Shown: piece by piece, positions 57,346 through 64,000 of the stretch
How the letters are laid out: the number at the start of each line of letters is the position of its first letter
How positions within the stretch are numbered: position 1 is the first letter of the stretch
NCBI RefSeq assembly: GCF_024448695.1
Contig: NZ_JAMOHY010000010.1
Location: forward strand, 47,508 to 111,507
DNA: 64,000 bases
Direction of reading: 5' to 3'
From: Stutzerimonas stutzeri
Lineage (GTDB): Bacteria > Pseudomonadota > Gammaproteobacteria > Pseudomonadales > Pseudomonadaceae
The notes under the pieces: generated by a model
Told to the model about the DNA's origin: nothing
The model's input: the letters and a program-made list of their open reading frames with translations, nothing else
Database searches by the model: none
Translations under genes and position numbers: made by a program

Positions 57346-57360
57346 GCACCACCACGGCGC
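57346..57360 (+). promoter_or_regulatory. NtrC-binding-site-like sequence
   Basis: GCACCACCACGGCGC differs at one base from the NtrC consensus GCACC-N5-GGTGC. It lies about 100 bases upstream of the nirB sigma-54 promoter, the usual enhancer distance. Confidence 0.4.
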
Positions 57361-57443
57361 AAGCCGCTGCATATCAGTGCAACGGGCACCTCGGCGAAGA
57401 CGCAGGCGTGCCTCAAGCCGTTGATAAATGGTGAATTTCAAAG

Positions 57444-57460
57444 TTGGCACAGCTTCTGCT
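57444..57460 (+). promoter_or_regulatory. Predicted sigma-54 promoter of nirBD-nasC-cobA
   Basis: TTGGCACAGCTTCTGCT: GG at 57446-57447 and GC at 57458-57459, ten bases apart. Transcription would start near 57471, just before the two leader hairpins, leaving a leader of about 165 bases. Confidence 0.7.
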
Positions 57461-57483
57461 ATTTGAAACTTCGAAGAATCATA

Positions 57484-57531
57484 AAACCTGACCCTCAACG
57501 TGGAGTGGCCAGGTTTCCCGACAGAGCGGGA
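57484..57531 (+). promoter_or_regulatory. Two-hairpin ANTAR target RNA in the nirB leader
   Basis: Hairpin 1: outer stem AAACCTG / CAGGTTT (57484-57490, 57510-57516), inner CTC / GAG closing the hexaloop AACGTG (57497-57502). Hairpin 2: TCCCG / CGGGA closing ACAGAG (57521-57526). Both loops have A at position 1 and G at position 4, the ANTAR consensus, and hairpin 2 is seven bases from the terminator. This is the expected NasT binding site. Confidence 0.85.
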
Positions 57532-57538
57532 CTCGGAC

Positions 57539-57578
57539 AAAGGCGTCCTCACTGGGTAACCGGTGGGACGCCTTTTTT
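57539..57578 (+). terminator. Leader attenuator terminator before nirB
   Basis: Ten-bp stem AAAGGCGTCC / GGACGCCTTT (57539-57548, 57566-57575) followed by TTT, within the nirB leader and 57 bases before the ATG. Its sequence is closely related to the nasA leader terminator. Confidence 0.9.
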
Positions 57579-57634
57579 GTTGTTGAAAAATTCGAGCGGA
57601 CCAGACGGCTATGTCGAATGGCGCGGAGAACAGC

Positions 57635-60091
57635 ATGAAAAAACTCAAACTGGTAATGATCGGCAACGGCATGGCCGGCGTGCGTACCCTGGAAGAACTG
57701 CTCAAGCTGACCAACGAACTCTACGACATCACGGTGTTCGGCGCCGAGCCGCATCCCAACTACAACCGCATCCTGCTCTCCCCCGTGCTGGCCGGCGAAC
57801 AGCAGTTCGAAGAGATCGTGCTCAACGACCTCAACTGGTACGCCGAGAATGGCATCCACCTCATGCTCAACCGCAAGGTGGTGAGGATCGACCGGGTCAA
57901 ACGCCGGGTCATCGCCGATGATGGCAGCGAGGCGGAATACGACCGCCTGCTCATCGCCACCGGCTCCAATCCGTTCATCCTGCCGATTCCCGGAAAGGAC
58001 CTGCAGGGCGTGATCGGCTACCGCGACATCGCCGACACCCAGGTGATGATGGAAACCGCCAAGACTCACAAACATGCGGTGGTCATCGGTGGCGGGCTGC
58101 TCGGCCTGGAGGCGGCCAACGGCCTCAAGCTGCGCGGCATGGACGTCACCGTGGTGCACATCGGCGACTGGCTGATGGAGCGCCAGCTGGACAAGACCGC
58201 CGGCACCCTGCTGCAGAGCGCGCTGGAAAGCCGCGGCCTGAAGTTTCTCCTGCCCAAGCACACCGCCGAACTGCTCGACAACGGCGAAGGCCGGGTCTGC
58301 GCGGTCAAGTTCAAGGACGGCGACGTGATCCCCGCCGACCTGGTGGTGATGGCCGCCGGCATCCGACCCAACAGCGAGCTGGCCGAACAGGCCGGCATCC
58401 CGTGCAACCGCGGCATCCTGGTCAACGACACCCTGCAGACCTATGACCCACGCATCTATGCCGTCGGCGAATGCGCCAACCATCGTGGCACCGCTTATGG
58501 CCTGGTCGCTCCGCTGTTCGAACAGGCCAAGGTCTGCGCCAATCATCTGGCCATGCTCGGCTTTTCCCGCTATCTCGGCTCGGTAACTTCGACCAAGCTC
58601 AAGGTCACCGGCATCGACCTGTTCTCAGCCGGCGATTTCATCGGCGGCGACGGCACCGAGACCATCACCCTCTCCGACCCCATCGGCGGCGTCTACAAGA
58701 AGCTGGTGATCAAGGACGACGTACTGGTCGGCGCCTGCCTGTACGGCGACACCGCCGATGGCGGCTGGTACTTCCGCCAGGTACGCGAGGGCCAGAACGT
58801 GGGCCAGATACGCGACCACCTGATGTTTGGCGAGGGTGCGATCGGCGACGCCGGCCACCAGGGCCAGAGCAAGGCCATGTCGATGCCGGACGACATGGAA
58901 GTCTGCGGCTGTAACGGTGTGTGCAAGGGCACCATCGTCAAGGCGATTCAGGAACACGGGCTGTTCTCGGTGGACGAGGTGAAAAAGCACACCAAGGCCG
59001 CCAGTTCCTGCGGCTCCTGTGCCGGCCTGGTCGAGCAGATCCTGATCAACACCGTGGGTGGCGCCGCCGACGTCAAGCCGAAGAGCGAAAAGGCCATCTG
59101 CGGCTGCAGCGACCTTAACCACGGCCAGGTGCGCAAGGCCATTCGCGAGCACCACCTGACCAGCATTCCGGCGGCCATGGCCTTCATGGAATGGCGCACG
59201 CCGAACGGCTGCGCCACCTGCCGCCCGGCGCTGAACTACTACCTGATCTCCACCTGGCCGGGCGAAGCCAAAGACGACCCGCAATCGCGCTTCATCAACG
59301 AGCGCGCCCACGCCAACATCCAGAAGGACGGCACCTACTCGGTCATTCCACGGATGTGGGGCGGCGTTACCAATGCCGCCGAACTGCGGCGCATCGCCGA
59401 TGTGGCGGACAAGTATCAGGTGCCGATGGTCAAGGTCACCGGCGGCCAGCGCATCGACCTGCTGGGTATCAGGAAGGAAGACCTGCCGGGCGTCTGGAAA
59501 GACCTGGACATGCCCTCCGGCCACGCCTACGGCAAATCCATCCGCACCGTGAAGACCTGCGTCGGCAGCGAGTTCTGCCGCTTCGGCACGCAGAACTCGA
59601 CGCAGATGGGCATCGACCTGGAACACGCCCTGTTCAACATGTGGTCGCCGCACAAGGTCAAGCTGGCCGTCTCCGGCTGCCCGCGCAACTGCGCCGAATC
59701 CGGCATCAAGGACGTCGGCATCATCGGCGTGGATTCCGGCTGGGAGCTGTACATCGGCGGCAACGGCGGCATCAAGACCGAGGCCGGCGAGTTCTTCGTC
59801 AAGGTGAAGAGCGCCGAGGAGGTCATGGAATACAGCCTGGCGTTCCTCCAGCTCTACCGCGAGGAAGCCTTCTACCTCGAACGCACCGTGCACTACCTGC
59901 AGCGCGTCGGCATGGATCACATCAAGAAGGCCGTATTGAACGACGCCGAGCGACGCAAGGCCCTGTACCAGCGGCTGCTGTTCTCGCTTTCCTTCGAGCA
60001 GGACCCGTGGCAGGAGCAGCTCTCCAAGCCGCAGCTGAAGAAGGAATTCGACCGCATCGCCGTCAAGCAGCTGGAAACCGAAAACGCCTGA
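57635..60091 (+). CDS. nirB: Assimilatory nitrite reductase (NADH), large subunit
   Basis: Reduces nitrite to ammonium with NADH; 818 residues. The N-terminal FAD/NAD domains show MIGNGMAGVRTLEELL and VVIGGGLLGLEAANGL. Two BFD-like [2Fe-2S] regions follow near residue 422 (VCGCNGVCKG) and 488 (ICGCSDLNHG). The siroheme/4Fe-4S ligands are C642, C648, C682 and C686, in TCVGSEFCRFGTQNS and SGCPRNCAESG. ATG 57635 has GGAG upstream; ATG 57611 would add eight residues. nirD, the nitrate reductase and cobA follow. Confidence 0.97.
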   Translation: MKKLKLVMIGNGMAGVRTLEELLKLTNELYDITVFGAEPHPNYNRILLSPVLAGEQQFEEIVLNDLNWYAENGIHLMLNRKVVRIDRVKRRVIADDGSEAEYDRLLIATGSNPFILPIPGKDLQGVIGYRDIADTQVMMETAKTHKHAVVIGGGLLGLEAANGLKLRGMDVTVVHIGDWLMERQLDKTAGTLLQSALESRGLKFLLPKHTAELLDNGEGRVCAVKFKDGDVIPADLVVMAAGIRPNSELAEQAGIPCNRGILVNDTLQTYDPRIYAVGECANHRGTAYGLVAPLFEQAKVCANHLAMLGFSRYLGSVTSTKLKVTGIDLFSAGDFIGGDGTETITLSDPIGGVYKKLVIKDDVLVGACLYGDTADGGWYFRQVREGQNVGQIRDHLMFGEGAIGDAGHQGQSKAMSMPDDMEVCGCNGVCKGTIVKAIQEHGLFSVDEVKKHTKAASSCGSCAGLVEQILINTVGGAADVKPKSEKAICGCSDLNHGQVRKAIREHHLTSIPAAMAFMEWRTPNGCATCRPALNYYLISTWPGEAKDDPQSRFINERAHANIQKDGTYSVIPRMWGGVTNAAELRRIADVADKYQVPMVKVTGGQRIDLLGIRKEDLPGVWKDLDMPSGHAYGKSIRTVKTCVGSEFCRFGTQNSTQMGIDLEHALFNMWSPHKVKLAVSGCPRNCAESGIKDVGIIGVDSGWELYIGGNGGIKTEAGEFFVKVKSAEEVMEYSLAFLQLYREEAFYLERTVHYLQRVGMDHIKKAVLNDAERRKALYQRLLFSLSFEQDPWQEQLSKPQLKKEFDRIAVKQLETENA

Positions 60092-60112
60092 CAACACAAA
60101 CTGGAGAACACC

Positions 60113-60442
60113 ATGAAGTGGCTCGATATCTGCGACCTGGATGAGATCAACCCGCTCGGCTCGCGCATCATCGCTGGCCCCAAGGGCGATATCGCGATAT
60201 TCCGTACTTCCGACGATCAGGTCTTCGCCCTCGACGACCGCTGCCCGCACAAGGGCGGCCCGCTGTCGCAAGGGATCGTCTACGGCAAGCAGGTCGCCTG
60301 CCCGCTACACAACTGGCAGATCGATCTGCAAAGCGGCGAAGCACTAGCGCCCGACGTCGGCTGCGCCCACCGCCACGAGGCGCGCGTCGAGAATGGTCGC
60401 GTGCAGCTTTCGCTTAACCAGCGCAAGGAATGCGCGGCCTGA
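60113..60442 (+). CDS. nirD: Nitrite reductase small subunit, Rieske-like
   Basis: 109-residue Rieske-type subunit of the NirBD nitrite reductase. The cluster-binding pairs are intact: CPHKGG and CPLHNW (C-x-H and C-x2-H), so it could hold a [2Fe-2S] cluster; many NirD proteins have lost these. The start is 21 bases after nirB, with CTGGAG upstream. The next gene starts 43 bases on. Confidence 0.95.
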   Translation: MKWLDICDLDEINPLGSRIIAGPKGDIAIFRTSDDQVFALDDRCPHKGGPLSQGIVYGKQVACPLHNWQIDLQSGEALAPDVGCAHRHEARVENGRVQLSLNQRKECAA

Positions 60443-60485
60443 ACACACCGCAGTTGACCAGCACCTTTTCCCAGGAGACGACGCC

Positions 60486-63191
60486 ATGCGTATGACAACC
60501 GCCTCGACCTGCTGCTACTGCGGTGTCGGCTGTGGCGTGCTGATCGAGCACGACGGCGAGCGCATCCTCGACGTGGCTGGCGACTCCAGCCATCCGGCCA
60601 ACTTCGGCAAGCTGTGCAGCAAGGGTTCGACCCTGCACCTGACCGGCGACCTCGACGCCCGCGCCCTCTATCCCGAGCTGCGCCTGGGTAAGGGCCTGGC
60701 CCGCGGCCGTACCGACTGGGACAGCGCCCTGGAGCATGCCGCTAACGTGTTCGCCGAGACCATCCGCGAACACGGGCCGGACAGCGTCGCCTTCTATGTC
60801 TCCGGCCAGCTGCTGACCGAGGACTACTACGCCTTCAACAAACTGGCCCGCGCCCTGGTCGGCACCAACAACCTGGATTCCAACTCGCGGCTGTGCATGT
60901 CCTCGGCAGTGGTCGGCTACAAGCGCAGCCTGGGCGCCGACGCCCCACCCTGCTCCTACGAGGACATCGAGCAGGCCGACTGCCTGCTGATCGCCGGCAG
61001 CAACATGGCCTATGCGCATCCGGTGCTGTTCCGCCGACTGGAGGAAGCCAAGGCGAAGCGACCGGAGATGACCATTATCGTCGTCGACCCGCGGCGCACC
61101 GACACCAGCGAGCTGGCCGACCTGCACCTGCCGATCCTGCCGGGCACCGATGTCGCGCTGTTCCACGGGCTGCTGCATATCCTCATGTGGGAAGGCTGGA
61201 TCGACCGCCGCTTCATCGATGCCCATACCGAAGGCTTCGATGCGCTGAAAAGCCTGGTGCGCGATTACACCCCGGCGATGGTCGCCGACCTCTGCGGCAT
61301 CAGCGTCGACGACCTGCAGAGCTGCGCACGACTGATTGGTAGCGCGCCTAGTTTTCTAAGCCTGTGGTGCATGGGCCTTAACCAATCCACCGCCGGCAGC
61401 GCCAAGAACAGCGCGCTGATCAATCTGCACCTGGCCACCGGACAGATCGGCAAGCCGGGCGCCGGGCCCTTCTCGCTGACCGGCCAACCGAACGCCATGG
61501 GCGGACGCGAAACCGGCAGCCTGTCCAACCTGCTACCCGGCCACCGCGACGCAACCAATGCCGAACACCGCGCAGAAGTGGCGCACTATTGGGGTGTCGA
61601 GCAGCTGCCCAAACAGCCTGTACTGTCCGCCATCGAGCTATTCGAGGCCGTGCGCGCCGGCAAGATCAAGGCGCTGTGGATCGCCTGCACCAACCCTGCT
61701 CAGTCGCTGCCGGACCAGCAGAAAGTCCATGAGGCCCTGGCCGCCTGCCCCTTCGTCGTGGTGCAGGAAGCCTTCTTCACGACCGAAACCTGCCGCCACG
61801 CCGACCTTCTGCTGCCGGCCGCGAGCTGGGGCGAGAAGGAAGGCACCGTGACCAACTCCGAGCGTCGTATCAGCCACGTGCGCCGCGCCGTGCCGGCCCC
61901 AGGCGAAGCCCGTGCGGACTGGGCGATCACCTGCGATTTCGCCCGACGCCTGGAACGTCACCTGCGCCCCGGCCAGCCGAGCCTGTTCACTTTCGAGAAT
62001 GCCGAAGCGCTGTTCGAGGAGTACAAGCCGCTCACCGCCGCCCGCGATCTGGACTACAGCGGCCTGAGCTACGCACTGATCGATACCCTCGGTCCGCAGC
62101 AATGGCCGTTCCCACCGGGCAGTAAACAGGGCACCACGCGGCTGTATAGCGACGGTGTGTTTCCCACTGCCAATGGCCGCGCCCGTTTCATCGCCGAGCA
62201 CTACCAGGCGCCGAAGGAAAAGCGCGAGGCGCGCTATCCGCTGACGCTCAATACCGGCCGGCTGCGCGACCAGTGGCACGGCATGAGCCGCACTGGCACC
62301 GCGGCGCGGCTGTTCGGCCATGTCGAAGAAGCGTTGCTCGGAATGAACGCTGATGACATGCGCCGCCGGCGTCTGCTGGACGGCCAGCTGGTGAAGGTGA
62401 AGAGCCGTCGCGGCAGCCTGATCCTCCCGGTGCAGAAGGATGACAGTCTGCGCGCCGGCCAGGCCTTCCTGCCGATGCACTGGGGCGATCGCTTTCTCAA
62501 GGGGCTGGGCAGCAACGTCCTGACCCTGGCCAGCGTCGATCCGCTGTCGAAGCAACCGGAACTCAAGCATGCCGGCATCGAAGTGGAACAAGCCGAATTG
62601 CCCTGGCAGTTCTTCGCACTGGTCGAGGGTGATGTGCAGCGACGTTTCGAGGCGCTGCGGCCATTGTTCGAAACCTTCGACTACGCCAGTTTCAGCCTCG
62701 GCGGGCGCGAACGCTCGGCATTGCTGATCCGCGCCGCCCGGGAAGCCGCGCCAACGACTGCCGAGCTGGACGCCATCGACCGCCTGCTCGGCCTTGACGA
62801 AGGCCCGGTACTGGCCTATGACGACCCGCGTCGTGCAGTCGGCAAGCGCGTACGCATCGAGGACGGCCGCATCGTTGCCCTGCGCCTGGCCGGCGAAACC
62901 GCCGCCCGGCAGTGGCTGCGCGGCCTCTGGGAAAGCGGCAGTGCCGACGCCGAGCTGCGTCGCTGGCTGCTGGCACCGCTCAGTGCGCCGCCTGGCGGCG
63001 CGACGATCAACACCGACCGCACCCTGTGCAACTGCATGAACGTCAGCCAGAGCAAGGTCCGTGCAGGCATCGAGCGCGGTCTCGATCTGACCGGCCTCAA
63101 GCAGGAACTGGGTTGTGGCACCAGCTGTGGCTCTTGCGTGCCCGAAATCAAGCGTCTGCTGGCCAGCCAGCCGGAACGCGCACTTCTCTGA
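60486..63191 (+). CDS. nasC: Assimilatory nitrate reductase, molybdopterin subunit with C-terminal BFD domain
   Basis: Reduces nitrate to nitrite for assimilation; 901 residues. The N-terminal 4Fe-4S cysteines are C9, C12, C16 and C44 (CCYCGVGC and KLCSKG). The Mo-bisMGD domains include TNNLDSNSRLCMSSAV and FSLTGQPNAMGGRETG. The C-terminal BFD-like [2Fe-2S] domain (about 843-890) has LCNCMNVSQ and CGTSCGSC. AGGAG precedes the ATG. Electrons probably come from NADH or a flavoprotein partner not in the window. Confidence 0.95.
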   Translation: MRMTTASTCCYCGVGCGVLIEHDGERILDVAGDSSHPANFGKLCSKGSTLHLTGDLDARALYPELRLGKGLARGRTDWDSALEHAANVFAETIREHGPDSVAFYVSGQLLTEDYYAFNKLARALVGTNNLDSNSRLCMSSAVVGYKRSLGADAPPCSYEDIEQADCLLIAGSNMAYAHPVLFRRLEEAKAKRPEMTIIVVDPRRTDTSELADLHLPILPGTDVALFHGLLHILMWEGWIDRRFIDAHTEGFDALKSLVRDYTPAMVADLCGISVDDLQSCARLIGSAPSFLSLWCMGLNQSTAGSAKNSALINLHLATGQIGKPGAGPFSLTGQPNAMGGRETGSLSNLLPGHRDATNAEHRAEVAHYWGVEQLPKQPVLSAIELFEAVRAGKIKALWIACTNPAQSLPDQQKVHEALAACPFVVVQEAFFTTETCRHADLLLPAASWGEKEGTVTNSERRISHVRRAVPAPGEARADWAITCDFARRLERHLRPGQPSLFTFENAEALFEEYKPLTAARDLDYSGLSYALIDTLGPQQWPFPPGSKQGTTRLYSDGVFPTANGRARFIAEHYQAPKEKREARYPLTLNTGRLRDQWHGMSRTGTAARLFGHVEEALLGMNADDMRRRRLLDGQLVKVKSRRGSLILPVQKDDSLRAGQAFLPMHWGDRFLKGLGSNVLTLASVDPLSKQPELKHAGIEVEQAELPWQFFALVEGDVQRRFEALRPLFETFDYASFSLGGRERSALLIRAAREAAPTTAELDAIDRLLGLDEGPVLAYDDPRRAVGKRVRIEDGRIVALRLAGETAARQWLRGLWESGSADAELRRWLLAPLSAPPGGATINTDRTLCNCMNVSQSKVRAGIERGLDLTGLKQELGCGTSCGSCVPEIKRLLASQPERALL

Positions 63192-63215
63192 TACCAACCA
63201 AGACGAGGATTACCC

Positions 63216-63953
63216 ATGAGCACAAAAGTCTGGCTGGTAGGCGCCGGCCCTGGCGACCCGGAACTGCTGACCCTCAAGGCCGTGCGCGCGCTGGGCGAGG
63301 CGCAGGTGGTGATGATCGATGATCTCGTTAACCCCGCCGTGCTCGAACACTGCCCCAACGCACGCATCATCCCGGTGGGCAAGCGCGGCGGCTGCCGCTC
63401 CACGCCGCAAGCCTTCATCCACCGCCTGATGCTGCGTTACGCCCGCCAGGGCAAGTGCGTGGTACGTCTCAAGGGCGGCGACCCGTGCATCTTCGGTCGT
63501 GGCGGCGAGGAAGCCGAATGGCTGTCGGCGCGCGGCATCGAGGTCGAACTGGTCAACGGCATCACCGCCGGCCTGGCCGGTGCCACGCAATGCGGCATCT
63601 CGCTGACCCAGCGCGGCGTCGCCCGCGGCGTCACTCTGGTCACGGCGCACACGCTCGACGACAGCAGCCCGGAATGGCAAGCGCTGGCGAAAAGCGGCAC
63701 CACGCTGGTGGTGTACATGGGTGTGAGCAAGCTGGAACAGGTGCAAGCCGGGCTCTTGGAAGGCGGCCTTCCCGCCGGCACGCCGGTGGCGATGATCGAG
63801 AACGCCTCACTGCCGCAGCAACGCGAATGCCGTTCGAGCCTCGGCGACATGTGCCGAGATGCCTTGACCTTCAAGCTGAAGAGTCCGGCCATTCTGGTGA
63901 TCGGCGAAGTGGCAGCGCAGACGGCGATAGAAGCCATAAGCCAGAGCGCCTGA
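63216..63953 (+). CDS. cobA: Uroporphyrinogen-III C-methyltransferase
   Basis: SAM-dependent methylation of uroporphyrinogen III at C2 and C7 to precorrin-2, the branch point to siroheme and cobalamin. 245 residues, methylase domain only, without the CysG oxidase/chelatase part. Motifs are VGAGPGDPELLTLKA, GKRGG and LKGGDPCIFGRGGEE. It is the last gene seen in the nirBD-nasC unit and supplies siroheme for NirB, with a clear link to the cobalamin genes earlier in the window. Confidence 0.96.
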   Translation: MSTKVWLVGAGPGDPELLTLKAVRALGEAQVVMIDDLVNPAVLEHCPNARIIPVGKRGGCRSTPQAFIHRLMLRYARQGKCVVRLKGGDPCIFGRGGEEAEWLSARGIEVELVNGITAGLAGATQCGISLTQRGVARGVTLVTAHTLDDSSPEWQALAKSGTTLVVYMGVSKLEQVQAGLLEGGLPAGTPVAMIENASLPQQRECRSSLGDMCRDALTFKLKSPAILVIGEVAAQTAIEAISQSA

Positions 63954-64000
63954 TCCATAAGCTGACCCGTCGCGATCCGCCATAAAAAACGCGGCCCTAA

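Noticed and set aside
61638..63197. 519-codon frame antisense to the nitrate reductase
   Set aside because: It lies opposite a protein with all its metal-binding motifs; Ala/Gly/Gln-rich composition typical of antisense frames.

Overview
The window reads as chromosomal core DNA of a Pseudomonas. The evidence is the order gltA / sdhCDAB / sucAB-lpd, a 1619-residue NAD-glutamate dehydrogenase, an EF-P with arginine at position 32 next to its rhamnosyltransferase EarP, Pseudomonas-type REP sequences, and a nasST-nasA-kinase-nirBD-nitrate reductase-cobA arrangement. Base composition is GC-rich throughout and I see no island, phage, insertion sequence or CRISPR array. Placement near P. mendocina/P. 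oleovorans is only an impression.

Region 1-10.2 kb holds TCA-cycle genes: lpd (cut by the window edge), sucB, sucA, sdhB, sdhA, sdhD and sdhC on the minus strand, with gltA divergent. An intrinsic terminator separates sdhCDAB from sucAB-lpd. Region 10.3-15.1 kb holds single genes: a GNAT acetyltransferase, a PRISE-type reductase, a SpoU methyltransferase, a FadL porin and a periplasmic glutathione peroxidase.

Region 15.1-24.6 kb is a minus-strand cobalamin unit. A B12 riboswitch precedes btuB, a six-helix membrane protein, cobO, cobB, bluB, cobD, cobC, cobQ and cobP, mostly with overlapping ends. The usual later genes (cobT, phosphatase, cobS) are not next to cobP.

Region 24.7-39.7 kb is mixed housekeeping: a metallophosphoesterase, two NlpC/P60 lipoproteins, a 3-methyladenine glycosylase, efp, earP, the SRP RNA gene ffs, a renalase-like flavoprotein, a MotA/MotB-like pair, a ZIP transporter facing a CsoR-like repressor, rlmL, rmf, pyrD, a DUF2835 gene and an unrecognised gene. 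Region 39.7-51.6 kb has gdhB and a divergent six-gene MoxR/DUF58/vWA (Bat-like) operon.

Region 51.7-64 kb is the nitrate assimilation locus: nasS, nasT, nasA, a PP2C-kinase fusion, nirB, nirD, the nitrate reductase and siroheme-forming cobA. Sequences matching sigma-54 promoters (GG-N10-GC) lie before nasS, nasA and nirB. The nasA and nirB leaders both end in strong intrinsic terminators preceded by hexaloop hairpins with A at position 1 and G at position 4, the signature bound by ANTAR proteins such as NasT. The nirB leader has two such hairpins; the nasA leader appears to have only one. This control layer is the most interesting structure I found.
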